Assembly: GCA_023410875.1 (NCBI GenBank) | Contig: JAEYPH010000021.1 | Location: 62,001-126,000, forward strand | Reading direction: 5' to 3' | Source: Bacillota bacterium | GTDB taxonomy: Bacteria > Bacillota > Clostridia > Christensenellales > UMGS416 | Length of the DNA stretch: 64,000 nt | In this document: positions 40,524 through 49,410 of the stretch, piece after piece | How positions within the stretch are numbered: position 1 is the first letter of the stretch | Layout: each line of letters begins with the position of its first letter | Notes under the pieces: model-generated | Database searches by the model: none | What the model was told of the DNA's origin: nothing | Seen by the model: only the letters and a program-made list of their open reading frames with translations | Translations under genes and position numbers: made by a program

Positions 40524-41741
40524 ATGTCAACGTTGAAGGTCATGCAGGTTGGGATCGGCGGTTACGGAGAGGCATATCTCAAGCCGATGCTGGAGAATCT
40601 GCCCAACGACCGCTGGGAGCTGGTAGGCGTGGTGGATCCCATGGCGGATAAAAGCTCTCTGTTTTCGCAAATCGTCGAAAAAGGGGTCCCCGTCTTTTCC
40701 TCCATCGAGGAGTTCTATACAGACGCCAGCGCCGACCTTGTCATCATCGCCGCGCCGATCAGCTTCCACCGCTTTTACACGGTGTTTGCGCTGGAGCATG
40801 GCAGCAACGTGCTGTGCGAGAAACCCATTGCCGCCACGATGCGCGACGCCGAGGCGATGCGCGAAGCCGAACAACGCTTCGGGAAGTTTGTGGCCATCGG
40901 GTTCCAGTGGTCGTTCTCCGACGCCATGCTCGCGGCCAAGCAGGATTATTTGAACGGCAAGTTCGGCAAGCCTGTTCAGTTCAAGACCCATGTGCTGTGG
41001 GCGCGGGGCTGGAACTATTACGCCCGAAACAACTGGGCCGGCCGGTTCCGTGACAGGCAGGGGAACTGGGTGCTGGATTCCGTCGCCCACAACGCCACGG
41101 CCCATTACCTGCACAGCCAGTATTTCATGCAGGGCGCGGCGCTGGACCGCAGCGCGCAGCCGCTGACGCTGCAGGCGGAGTTACACCGCGCCAACGACAT
41201 CGAGAATTTCGACACCTGTGCGCTTCGAGCCGTGATGGACACGGGCTGCGAAGTGCTCTACTATGCGAGCCACGCCGTGGATCGGCACGACGAGCCGGTG
41301 TTCGAATACCGCTATGAGCGGGCCACCCTACGGTACAACGGCGGCAGCGATGCCCCGCGAAACCGGCTGATCGCAAGTTATCCCGACGGTACGACTTGGG
41401 ATTATGGGAGCCCCGATCCGGGAACCTACGGAAAGCTCATGGCCTGCCTGGACGCCATCGAATCCGGCAAGCCCGTTCCCTGTGGCATCGATACCGCCAT
41501 GCCGCACCTGTTCACGATCAACTACCTGGCCGATTACGTTCCGATCCATGTATTCCCGAAGGAAACGGTGATGCTGGACAGCGCCAACCAGCGGACCTAT
41601 GTGCCCGGGCTGGCGGAAGCGCTCCTGCAATGTTATGCCTCGGGCAAGCTCCCTTCGGAAAGCGGGTTCCCGTGGGCCGCTCCCGCGCCTGTGATGCAGA
41701 CAGCCGGGTACAAGGGCTTCCCGGTGTCACACGGGCGGTGA
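40524..41741 (+). CDS. Gfo/Idh/MocA-family oxidoreductase
   Basis: A 405-residue NAD(P)-dependent sugar dehydrogenase. The Rossmann motif is V-G-I-G-G-Y-G-E near residue 8, and the active-site motif E-K-P-I-A is near residue 100; the C-terminal beta-sheet domain begins near 130. The family oxidises or reduces sugars and inositols; the substrate is unknown, but the position beside GH38 and sugar uptake genes suggests glycan use. ATG at 40524 with AAGGAG upstream. It may be read through from prs. Confidence 0.9.
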   Translation: MSTLKVMQVGIGGYGEAYLKPMLENLPNDRWELVGVVDPMADKSSLFSQIVEKGVPVFSSIEEFYTDASADLVIIAAPISFHRFYTVFALEHGSNVLCEKPIAATMRDAEAMREAEQRFGKFVAIGFQWSFSDAMLAAKQDYLNGKFGKPVQFKTHVLWARGWNYYARNNWAGRFRDRQGNWVLDSVAHNATAHYLHSQYFMQGAALDRSAQPLTLQAELHRANDIENFDTCALRAVMDTGCEVLYYASHAVDRHDEPVFEYRYERATLRYNGGSDAPRNRLIASYPDGTTWDYGSPDPGTYGKLMACLDAIESGKPVPCGIDTAMPHLFTINYLADYVPIHVFPKETVMLDSANQRTYVPGLAEALLQCYASGKLPSESGFPWAAPAPVMQTAGYKGFPVSHGR

Positions 41742-41774
41742 GCGTAAGGGGCAGTCAAATTTCATAGAATAAAG

Positions 41775-41812
41775 AACGGTTGCGCCATGGGTTCCAGGCG
41801 CAACCGTTTTCT
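41775..41812. terminator. Bidirectional terminator between convergent genes
   Basis: AACGGTTGCGCC and GGCGCAACCGTT form a perfect 12-base stem with TTTT on the plus side and T-rich sequence on the minus side. It separates the oxidoreductase gene from the convergent GH38 gene. Confidence 0.88.
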
Positions 41813-41830
41813 TGAGGCGAACTCTGACTA

Positions 41831-44266
41831 CTAGATATAGAACGCCAGCAGTCCTTCATTGAGCACCCGGCAACGCTCGATAGCCTCCCGGGCGTCGGTC
41901 TTTGCTTGGTGCAGCTGCAGATTGTACTCGAACTCATAGAATCCCGAAAGATCCACCTTGAAGTTGGTCTCCCAGAAGTTGTTCATCAGCCACGAATACA
42001 CAACCGAGCGGTTGAGCGCCACGTCCTGCCCGTCGCACAGCCGGATGGGGTGGTGCTGCAGGCCCCCCATCATGATCAGCGGCGTATCCTTGATGGCCAC
42101 GCTGAGGGCGCCCTGCGGCGCAACCAGCGCCATACCGCTCTGCAGCAGATAGAAATCCTGATTGGTGCCGGGTATCTGATCAATGCCGGGGCGCAGCACA
42201 CAGCCGGTCTTCTCCACAAACAGCTCCTCCTGCGCGCCCATTGTGAAGGGCAGCGGCACATAGAGGTTTTCCGGCTCCCAATAGCTCTCCTTGTGCAGCT
42301 GCACCATGGCATTGATCCTGGGGATGTCGCGGTACACCTTGAGCTGCACGGCATACCGTTTGGTGCCCTCCAGCCCGTATCGCAGCTCCACCTTGGCATA
42401 CACCTGCCCCACAGACAGCACGCGGATATCGCTGAGCACGGCGCAATGCTGGCGTGTGGCCGCGGAGCTGCGGTTTCGGCCCATAGCGCGGCGCACCTCG
42501 GTGGGGCCAGCGCCCATGCCGGTGCGCTGATATATGCCGCAGAAGGGCGCGGCCTGGGCATCCGGGCGCACCAGTTCGGCACCCGTGCGCTTGTCCACGA
42601 TGGAGGCCACCCCGGTCTTCCCATCAAAGCCCACGCGCAGCAGGTCTGTCTCAATGCCGTGGGGCGTGGCGGTGATCTGCCCCGGCACGAAGGGCAGCGC
42701 CAGATCGGCCACTCCCTCGGAACCCGCCGCGGCGGCGCTTGTGCTGGTGGCAGCCGCTACGGCCCGCCTGCGCCGGATGCGCAGCACCCGTTCTTCGTGG
42801 GGAGCCAGGTCTATCAACACCTCAATCTCTCGGGCACGGCTGATTTGCGTCCCCTGGGACGGCAGCACGGCGCCGGTCTGCTCATCCACAACCTCGGCGA
42901 AGTCCTCCCATCTGCCACCGGTGAAGAAATCGCCTTCCAGCGCCTCCCAATGCTCCATATACAGGCGCACGGTGTCGCGCACGGTGCAGTCATGGGGGTT
43001 GACCGTGCGGTACAGCTTTTCCCGGTCGGGCAGTATCGTGGTCTCGCCCTTGGCGGCCAGTATGCGGTCCAGGTTGCGCGACGCGGCAACATTGGCCTCC
43101 ACCGCATAGCCGGTCTTGCGCAGGTCCAGGTCGTTTACCAGCGTGACCCATGGTTCCGACACCGAGGAGGAATACCCCCATGTGTGCTCGGCATACAGCA
43201 TGACGTTGTCCTGCGCCCGCTCCACCAGCTCCCGCGAGCCCAGCGCTCCTTCCGGGTCCAGCTTGCGGGCCAGGCTCAGCTTGCGCTGGGCATCGCGGCA
43301 TTGCTTCACTGCGGCGGGCGTGGAGCCCACGCCGTCCGCCCACCAGTCGTTGAAGTCTCCGCGATACACCGGCAGCTGCGGCTTCACGGCGCGCAGCGCC
43401 GAGAAGAAGTCGTCCAGCGTGCTCATGCGCAGCGTCACGTCTTCGCCGTGGGTCTGGTTCCACCGGGCGATGAACTCCATGATGCGGCCGTTGGGGCACC
43501 CATTGTCGGTGATCACGCCGCTGACCATGATCGGGAGGATGTCGTAGGGATATCCCTCTCGTTCCAGGTTTTCCAGATAGCGCAGGATGCGCTTCTCCGA
43601 CACGCCGAAGGGGTCGGTATAGACCTGCTCTCTGAGCTCATCGCGGATCGTGTAGCTGGTGCCGCCGTTGGGGGCGATCACGAATTCGTTTCCCAAATGG
43701 TAGACATCGCCCACCCAGGTCAGCAGGCGGCTGCCGTCGGGCGCCTGCCACCAAAAGGCGTTGTTCTTGGCGTAGGTTGGGTACATGCCGTGATGGGTGT
43801 GAATGCAGGAGATCAGGTTTTCCACACCGGCTTCGGTCAGCGCCTGGGCATAGCCCCAGGCATAGCCGTTGACATCGGCGGTCATAGCGCTCCTGGCTTC
43901 TCCCACACCTTGCAACGCTTCCATCCCCCGGCGCAGCTTGGCGCGCAGCACGTCCATGTCCACAAGCTCTGTCATGTTCAGATAATTGCCGGACAGGCCG
44001 ATCTCGCCGGTCGCCACGTATTTACCGAAATCGTCCAGATACCGCTGCGGCGCCTGCTCGAAAAAGCGCTCCACCTGCCACAGGTTCTCACAGGTCCACT
44101 TGAAGCCCAGCCACTGGGGCTTCTCGCCAGAATGTATGCGATTGAGGATGTCTATGGCCTGCTTGATGAAATCCACATGGTAGCGCTCCAGCTTTTCCTG
44201 GCGCTCGGTATAGCCGATGTCCGTGTGGGAATGGTGGATGATATGCATGGTCCAGCGTCGGTTCAT
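41831..44266 (-). CDS. Glycoside hydrolase family 38 (alpha-mannosidase-like)
   Basis: An 811-residue enzyme expected to remove alpha-mannosyl residues from glycans in the cytoplasm; there is no signal peptide. The zinc-binding H-S-H-T-D-I-G-Y motif is at residues 12-19, the nucleophile Asp is in T-A-D-V-N-G near 130, and further metal or substrate residues lie in H-T-H-H-G and near G-V-I-T-D-N-G. The C-terminal half is the beta-sandwich region. It is shorter than the 1000-residue MngB type. ATG at 44266 after GGAG. Monocistronic; neighbours on the other strand also act on sugars. Confidence 0.85.
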   Translation of the reverse strand: MNRRWTMHIIHHSHTDIGYTERQEKLERYHVDFIKQAIDILNRIHSGEKPQWLGFKWTCENLWQVERFFEQAPQRYLDDFGKYVATGEIGLSGNYLNMTELVDMDVLRAKLRRGMEALQGVGEARSAMTADVNGYAWGYAQALTEAGVENLISCIHTHHGMYPTYAKNNAFWWQAPDGSRLLTWVGDVYHLGNEFVIAPNGGTSYTIRDELREQVYTDPFGVSEKRILRYLENLEREGYPYDILPIMVSGVITDNGCPNGRIMEFIARWNQTHGEDVTLRMSTLDDFFSALRAVKPQLPVYRGDFNDWWADGVGSTPAAVKQCRDAQRKLSLARKLDPEGALGSRELVERAQDNVMLYAEHTWGYSSSVSEPWVTLVNDLDLRKTGYAVEANVAASRNLDRILAAKGETTILPDREKLYRTVNPHDCTVRDTVRLYMEHWEALEGDFFTGGRWEDFAEVVDEQTGAVLPSQGTQISRAREIEVLIDLAPHEERVLRIRRRRAVAAATSTSAAAAGSEGVADLALPFVPGQITATPHGIETDLLRVGFDGKTGVASIVDKRTGAELVRPDAQAAPFCGIYQRTGMGAGPTEVRRAMGRNRSSAATRQHCAVLSDIRVLSVGQVYAKVELRYGLEGTKRYAVQLKVYRDIPRINAMVQLHKESYWEPENLYVPLPFTMGAQEELFVEKTGCVLRPGIDQIPGTNQDFYLLQSGMALVAPQGALSVAIKDTPLIMMGGLQHHPIRLCDGQDVALNRSVVYSWLMNNFWETNFKVDLSGFYEFEYNLQLHQAKTDAREAIERCRVLNEGLLAFYI

Positions 44267-44293
44267 GGGGTATTCTCCTCATATAAAGATACA

Positions 44294-44336
44294 CCCCGAG
44301 CATAGAGCCGGTCGGTTCGCCGGTCAACGCTCGGGG
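44294..44336 (-). terminator. Hairpin after the nrdR-pgeF operon
   Basis: CCCCGAGC and GCTCGGGG pair around a 27-base region that itself folds (GCCGGt..CCGGt). Only short T runs follow on the minus strand. Confidence 0.6.
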
Positions 44337-44385
44337 CTGTGAACTTTTGCAATTTATTGCCGTCTTTTACATGTAAAAAATTCAG

Positions 44386-45201
44386 TCATGCTATTGATCG
44401 CTCCAACAGCATCAGAAACGCCGCCATGGCCCCGGTCTTGCCGCGCTCCGCCCGATGGGAGAAGAATGTGTCCGTATCGCAGGCGGTGCACAGGCCGGCC
44501 ACGCAGATGTTTTCCGGTGGCACGCCCATCTCCTGCAGCTGCCGCCGGTTGCATTCCCACAGGTCCACCCGGTCGCCGCTCACAAGGCCCCAGCCAGGGA
44601 AGCTCTCTTCGAACACCGCCGATACATCCGGACCCACCTGGAAGCAACACGGGCCGATGGATGGGCCGATGGCCGCCAGGCAATTCTCGGGACGGGTGCC
44701 GTATACCTCAGCCATGCGCCGCAGGCCCTCCTGGGCGATGCGCGCGGCGGTACCCCGCCAGCCGGCGTGCAGCAGCGCGATGGCCGGGCGAGCCCGATCC
44801 ACCAGATAGATGCTGACGCAGTCGGCGCTGTGCTTGACCAGCGCCACGCCCAGTTGGTCGGTCATCAGGCCGTCGGCCTCGGGGCTGTTGTCGTCATCAA
44901 AGACACCCCGCCCCACATGCGCCTGGCGTACCTCGAGCACATGGGCGCCGTGCACCTGGCGGCTGACGGCAAGTCCCTTGAGGGGAAAGCCCGCCGCGGC
45001 GCCCACGCGCCGATAGTTCTCGCGGACATTTTCCGGCGTGTCCTTGCGGCTGAAGCTTAAGTTCATCGTGGCCGTCTCGCCGGTGCTCACGCCGCCCAGC
45101 CGCGTGGCAAAGGCCGCCCGCACCGGCGCGGCCTGTTCCAAAAAAGGAACGGCGTAATATGTCACGCCGTTCCGCACCGTTCTTTCAAATCCCTGGGTCA
45201 T
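44386..45201 (-). CDS. pgeF: Peptidoglycan editing factor PgeF (YlmD, polyphenol oxidase/laccase-domain family)
   Basis: A 271-residue protein of the YfiH/YlmD family, which hydrolyses wrongly incorporated amino acids on peptidoglycan precursors and also shows purine nucleoside activity. The zinc ligands are visible: His in H-S-A-D-C with the Cys, H-A-G-W-R-G-T, and the Cys pair region G-P-S-I-G-P-C-C-F. Length is normal. ATG at 45201 after GGAGG. It follows nrdR by nine bases in the same operon. Confidence 0.9.
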   Translation of the reverse strand: MTQGFERTVRNGVTYYAVPFLEQAAPVRAAFATRLGGVSTGETATMNLSFSRKDTPENVRENYRRVGAAAGFPLKGLAVSRQVHGAHVLEVRQAHVGRGVFDDDNSPEADGLMTDQLGVALVKHSADCVSIYLVDRARPAIALLHAGWRGTAARIAQEGLRRMAEVYGTRPENCLAAIGPSIGPCCFQVGPDVSAVFEESFPGWGLVSGDRVDLWECNRRQLQEMGVPPENICVAGLCTACDTDTFFSHRAERGKTGAMAAFLMLLERSIA

Positions 45202-45210
45202 GGTCCTCCG

Positions 45211-45663
45211 TTATTCGCTGAGCAGCTTGTTGAGCTCGTCGCGGAACGTATTGATGTCCTTGAACTGGCGGTAGACCGACGCGAAGCGCACATAGGCCAC
45301 CTGGTCGAGATCCTTGAGTCCTTCCATGACCATCTCGCCCAGCGCCTCGGTGGAGACTTCCTGCTCCAGAGAGTTGTAGACGCGCTTTTCGATGGAGCTG
45401 ACCAGAGCCTCGATCTCCTTGATGGCCACGGGGCGCTTCTCGCACGCCTTTATGATGCCCAGCTTGACCTTATCGATGTCGAAGGGCTCCCGGCGGCCAT
45501 CCTTTTTGACCACGAGGATCACGGGGTTCTCGATTTTTTCGTAGGTGGTGAAGCGCTTGCCGCAACCCACACACTCTCTCCTGCGCCGGATAGCCCAGCC
45601 GTCCTCCGTGGGGCGGGAGTCCACCACCTTGCTGTCCGTATGGTTGCAATACATGCAGCGCAT
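45211..45663 (-). CDS. nrdR: Transcriptional repressor NrdR
   Basis: A 150-residue zinc-ribbon/ATP-cone repressor of ribonucleotide reductase genes that senses ATP and dATP. The zinc ribbon is M-R-C-M-Y-C at the start with C-V-G-C near residue 31, followed by G-K-R-F-T-T-Y-E; the ATP cone spans residues about 49-139 with K-K-D-G-R-R-E-P-F. ATG at 45663 after GGAGG. No nrd genes are in the window. Confidence 0.96.
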   Translation of the reverse strand: MRCMYCNHTDSKVVDSRPTEDGWAIRRRRECVGCGKRFTTYEKIENPVILVVKKDGRREPFDIDKVKLGIIKACEKRPVAIKEIEALVSSIEKRVYNSLEQEVSTEALGEMVMEGLKDLDQVAYVRFASVYRQFKDINTFRDELNKLLSE

Positions 45664-45701
45664 TGCCGTGACCTCCTGGGTGCATTTGAAGTCTTTTGTG
45701 C

Positions 45702-45731
45702 ATTATAACATAATCTGTTAAGTTATGTCTA
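45702..45731 (-). promoter_or_regulatory. nrdR promoter, just outside the insertion sequence
   Basis: TAGACA, 18 bases, TATAAT with an upstream TG (extended -10) on the minus strand. The insertion sequence begins 15 bases farther upstream, so the promoter is intact. Confidence 0.6.
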
Positions 45732-45746
45732 TTTGCGTTATTTGCC

Positions 45747-47076
45747 GGCTCTACTCCAATTACCGTTGCGAGTTATAGTTTCAACGGGTTAGGGCAACCC
45801 AAGGTTAGTTTCGATGCGATCAGGTATATCATGCAAATGAATCCATCAATGGTTTTGTACCCTCTGGCCTTCCGCTTGGCCGCTTGAATCATGCTGTTGA
45901 TTCCCTCACATATGGCATTGGTCAACTTGGTAACGAACACATTGAGTATTTCTTTCCTATACTGCCTCAAGGTCGCCGCGACTCGTTTCATCGGTTCAAT
46001 TCTGCTTCTTCTCATCCAGCTTATCAGTCCGTTGAGTGTCCTGGCCGCTGTTTCCAAGTTGGGACTTGCATACACCTTGTCCAGCAGCGCTACCATCCGA
46101 AAAGCTTTCCCGATTTGAGGATATTGTTTTGATAAAATCCCAGCTTTCTCAATCTGTTCTGCGTTCATCTTTGCCTGCGGTATCATTAGCAGCTTCTTGC
46201 TGTTATTCAGTTCCTTGCTCTTATGCTCGCGCTGCTCCGCCCTGCGGACTTCGTCCATGCCTTCCAGCATCAGCTTCTTTACATGAAACTTGTCAATCGT
46301 CAGTCTGGCCTTGGGAAACGCCTCCGAGACTGCACTCATGTATGCCCTCGACATGTCACTACTCACTTGGGTAATGTTGTTGCAGTCCCCACCTTTTTCT
46401 TCCAGCTTATACGAGAACTTGATCACTGTCCCGCTGTCACGGCCCTCCTCTACATCGATGACGCGCCTCTGTGCCGCATCGATGATTACCGTTACGTAAC
46501 TCTGCCTTCTTTTGAACGAGGTTTCATCAATCCCTAGCGCCGTTACTTTCCCCAGATCATCCTTGCTTACCGCTTTATCTACCCAATACTTCATGATCGA
46601 TACCAGTGATTTCTCATTGCACCTCAGTATCTTGCTTGCTTTCAATATCGGCATATCCGCTAGGATTATCGCTGCATATCCTTCGAACAGCAGCGTAAAC
46701 CGGCTGTGTTTCCTTGCCCATGGCGCCTCCACCACTGGCGTCCCATGCTTGTCGCATCTGATCCTTGGCCGCTGGCAATGCACATATGCCGGGTAGAATA
46801 GGCAATCCCCATGTCTCCATACCCGTTCCTTTTCTTCATATCCATGCCGATAGCAAGCCCCCCCGCATTCCGGACATGGCAACTGCACTCCTTCCCGTAT
46901 CCCTACGTAGATGTGTACTTCTCTTTCCGCTTCGAGATATTCCGCTCCCTTTATATACCATGGCTCTTCTATCCCTATTGACTGCTCAAACATTGCTGTG
47001 AACCGGTTTATGTTTTTCTCCATCCCCATCACCGCTTCCTAATATACCATTTCTCTACGGTTTTGGGAGTAGAGCC
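45747..47076 (-). mobile_element. ISL3-family insertion sequence
   Basis: About 1330 bases bounded by terminal inverted repeats: GGCTCTACTCCAATTACCG at the left end (45747) and its partner GGCTCTACTCCCAAAACCG read inward from 47076. The first 11 bases match perfectly. It carries one transposase gene. The eight-base target duplication expected of ISL3 elements is not seen (TATTTGCC on the left, ACCCAGCA on the right), so one flank has changed since insertion. Confidence 0.88.
45773..47029 (-). CDS. ISL3-family transposase
   Basis: A 418-residue DDE transposase. The N-terminal zinc-finger-like part has C-P-E-C-G-G-x-C-Y-R-H-G-Y and R-I-R-C; the catalytic Asp residues are in L-G-I-D-E-T-S-F-K-R and V-S-S-D-M-S-R-A-Y, and the Glu in C-E-G-I-N-S-M-I-Q-A-A-K-R-K-A-R-G-Y. 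This is the standard ISL3 pattern and full length. I chose the ATG at 47029, seven bases after AGGA; GTG 47032 and ATG 47023 are near. The frame is intact, so the element may still move. Confidence 0.93.
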   Translation of the reverse strand: MGMEKNINRFTAMFEQSIGIEEPWYIKGAEYLEAEREVHIYVGIREGVQLPCPECGGACYRHGYEEKERVWRHGDCLFYPAYVHCQRPRIRCDKHGTPVVEAPWARKHSRFTLLFEGYAAIILADMPILKASKILRCNEKSLVSIMKYWVDKAVSKDDLGKVTALGIDETSFKRRQSYVTVIIDAAQRRVIDVEEGRDSGTVIKFSYKLEEKGGDCNNITQVSSDMSRAYMSAVSEAFPKARLTIDKFHVKKLMLEGMDEVRRAEQREHKSKELNNSKKLLMIPQAKMNAEQIEKAGILSKQYPQIGKAFRMVALLDKVYASPNLETAARTLNGLISWMRRSRIEPMKRVAATLRQYRKEILNVFVTKLTNAICEGINSMIQAAKRKARGYKTIDGFICMIYLIASKLTLGCPNPLKL

Positions 47077-47205
47077 ACCCAGCAACCAAATCGTCAGCAT
47101 GGCGGAAGGAAAGGCTTGCTCACGATATATCATAAAGAGGACGATGGAAACCATGGAAAGGAAACTGTAAACAGTATAGATGATTGCTTGGCTCTTCCTG
47201 GTCAT
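47029..47205 (-). pseudogene. Small membrane protein gene cut by the insertion sequence
   Basis: A 58-codon frame: T-R-K-S-Q, then a hydrophobic helix (about residues 7-27) and a second weaker one (35-43), after which it runs into the terminal repeat and ends (TGA) at the transposase start. AGAGG precedes the ATG at 47205. Codons 1-43 are host sequence; the last 15 come from the insertion sequence. The remaining 3' part of the original gene is not visible on the other side, where a stop would follow within three codons. Confidence 0.4.
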
Positions 47206-47365
47206 TCGCGCTCTACCTCTCTTGCCCGATGTACGGGGATGCAGACCGGTGTTTCCGATTTTAATTAAGCAGCGCTGAACAGAGCGTCATTGCATGTGCT
47301 TTACAAATATATAATGTGATTGAAATTTTATCAATAAAAACGTAGATGCTTATTAACTGCAGCCT

Positions 47366-47884
47366 CTACAGCAACCGCCCCAGCACGCCGGACAGCACCA
47401 CCGCCGCCAGGAAGCTGACCATGGCCGCGGCGATCGTGTGCCGCCCCTTCTTGATGCCCACGGAGCCGAAGTAGATGGCCACCGTGTAAAACAGCGTCTC
47501 CGTGGACCCCATGATGACCGAGGCGACCCGGGACGCCTCGCTGTCCGGGCCGTAGGTCTTGTAGGTTTCCTCCAGCATGCCCAGCGCCGCCATGCCCGAG
47601 AAGGGCCGCACGATGACCAGCGGGGCCACCTCGGCGGGCAGGCCGAAAAAGGCCAGCGGCTTGGCCAGCAGCGCGCACAGCAGCTCCAGCGCGCCGGAGG
47701 CTTTGAGCATCGCCACGGCCACCATGACCGCCGCGATGGCCGGCAGCACGCTTACCGCCGTGTGCCAGCCCTTGGCCGCGCCGCGCAGGAAGCTGTCATA
47801 CACGCCGGTGCGCTGCACAAGGCCGTAGCCCACCACAGCGGCCATGATCAGAGGAATCAGCCAATCGGTGCTCAAATGCGCCAT
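47366..47884 (-). CDS. spmB: Spore maturation protein B
   Basis: A 172-residue membrane protein of the nucleoside-recognition domain family needed for full dehydration of the spore core. Typical parts are L-P-A-I-A-A-V-M-V-A-V-A, P-E-V-A-P-L-V-I-V-R-P-F-S-G near residue 88 and G-S-T-E-T-L-F-Y-T near residue 128. ATG at 47884 with AAGGAG only two bases away, a tight spacing. A hairpin GGCCGGGC gttgt GCCCGGTC (about 47890-47909) lies directly before the ribosome site. Its usual partner spmA is not beside it. Confidence 0.9.
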   Translation of the reverse strand: MAHLSTDWLIPLIMAAVVGYGLVQRTGVYDSFLRGAAKGWHTAVSVLPAIAAVMVAVAMLKASGALELLCALLAKPLAFFGLPAEVAPLVIVRPFSGMAALGMLEETYKTYGPDSEASRVASVIMGSTETLFYTVAIYFGSVGIKKGRHTIAAAMVSFLAAVVLSGVLGRLL

Positions 47885-47965
47885 CGCTCCTTGGCCGGGC
47901 GTTGTGCCCGGTCAATAAGCTATATGGCAAATCCATGTGAATATATGTCTGTGGGCTCCGGCGGT

Positions 47966-49195
47966 TTACGCTCTGACAGCTTCCCGAATCTGGGACAGCC
48001 GCTCATCGGCCTGGTTGCGCAGCAGGGGGCTGCCCTCGCGGTTCATCTTGGCCTTGAAAAAGAAGTCTCTGGCGCTCTTCAGATTGTTCTGCTTGAGATA
48101 GAGTTCGCCCAGCATCAGGCAAAGCTGCTGATCCTGACCGGCGTCGTTTTCCTCATTGGAGTAGAGGTACAGATAGGCATCCAGCGCGCGGGCCGCCGCC
48201 TCCTGCTCCATGTGTGCATCCTGGCAGTCCTGGTAGACGCGGCTGAGCTTCAGCGCCAGCTTGGCTGTAGCCAGCCGGTGCCGGGTGAAGCACAGCGGCG
48301 CGCACAGCAGGGCCAGGTAATAGCCCACGAATACCGCCTCGGTGCCTTTGGGGCCGGCAAACAGCGGCTTGACCTTGGGGCCCAGCGCCTGCACCGCCCG
48401 CAGATCGGCCCTGAAGTTCTCCGGCGAGGAGAACTGATCGTTCAGGGCGCTGTACAGGCAATTGGGGCAGGTCACGACGTCATAATACAGCGGCTCGATG
48501 CCCTGATAGCGCTGGCGCATGTCCGGGTCGGTGCTCAGCATGACAAGCCGGGAGGAGCGCACTTGCTGCGAAGTGAATTTATGCTTGCAATAGGGGCAGG
48601 CGTAGTGCTTGTCCATGAGATAGGCGGGGTCCTGCCGGTCCATGGGCAGCGCATAGCTGCCGTGCCCTTCGGGGAACAGATCGCCGGGGATCGCCACGGG
48701 GTCCGGCGCGGCGGGCGCGGCCGTGGGTGCGGCTGCCGGGGCTGCCTGCTGCAGCGCTTCCGCCGGGGCGGGCGCGGCAGCCTGCGGGGCGGGCTGGGTT
48801 GGCGTCCAGGGGTGGCCGGACAATTGCTCATAGGCGGATTGGAGTTCGTCCATCTTGGCGCACAGGGCCTTCATCACTTCCAGGCCCATCTCCGGCTCTT
48901 CGCTGAGGAAGGCGTGGGCGCTCAGGCGGTTGACGGGCAAGGCGATGACGTCGCTCAAGGCCACGGCGGTATAGGGCGGGCTCTTCTCCAGCAGGAAGGC
49001 GGCTTCGCCGAAGAACTCGCCGGGGCCTAGGGTGGATAGATGTTCTTCGTTGTGGTGGCGGTGGTTGGCGAACACGCCGACCTCGCCTTTGAGCACGATA
49101 TACAGGTCCGTGCACAGGCCCTCTCGGGCCAGGATGGTGCCACGGGGGTATTTTTTGACGCGGGAGAAGTTTTTCAGGGCGGTTAGTTTGATCAC
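47966..49195 (-). CDS. Cyclic-nucleotide-binding domain protein with DUF2225 module
   Basis: A 409-residue cytoplasmic protein. Residues 1-125 form a CRP-like effector domain with L-K-G-E-V-G-V-F, L-G-P-G-E-F-F-G-E-A-A and a short helical stem; there is no C-terminal helix-turn-helix. An Ala/Pro linker (about 128-170) follows. Residues 195-409 form a DUF2225 domain with C-P-Y-C-K-H-K-F and V-T-C-P-N-C zinc-ribbon cysteines and TPR-like helices. It may link a small-molecule signal to protein contacts. The start is GTG at 49195, with GAGG five bases upstream. The function is unknown. Confidence 0.8.
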   Translation of the reverse strand: MIKLTALKNFSRVKKYPRGTILAREGLCTDLYIVLKGEVGVFANHRHHNEEHLSTLGPGEFFGEAAFLLEKSPPYTAVALSDVIALPVNRLSAHAFLSEEPEMGLEVMKALCAKMDELQSAYEQLSGHPWTPTQPAPQAAAPAPAEALQQAAPAAAPTAAPAAPDPVAIPGDLFPEGHGSYALPMDRQDPAYLMDKHYACPYCKHKFTSQQVRSSRLVMLSTDPDMRQRYQGIEPLYYDVVTCPNCLYSALNDQFSSPENFRADLRAVQALGPKVKPLFAGPKGTEAVFVGYYLALLCAPLCFTRHRLATAKLALKLSRVYQDCQDAHMEQEAAARALDAYLYLYSNEENDAGQDQQLCLMLGELYLKQNNLKSARDFFFKAKMNREGSPLLRNQADERLSQIREAVRA

Positions 49196-49410
49196 AAGCG
49201 CCTCACGGGGGGATGGGAAGTTTTGGGTGGGTGTGCACTTATCGTAGCAGGTTTGGCGGGGAAGTCAAGATTGGGGTCATAGTATTGCTCGATGGCGTCT
49301 CAAGAGGTTACTCTATCGGGTACTGAGCTATTTCTGGAAGGTACCCGTTCATTTGTACTCTGGGGTTATACGATGTAATAGCAGAGCTCTCAGGTCATAA
49401 AGTAGTTAAG

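Noticed and set aside
45739..47084. Eight-base target duplication of the insertion sequence
   Set aside because: Left TATTTGCC and right ACCCAGCA do not match, and shifting the boundaries does not help.
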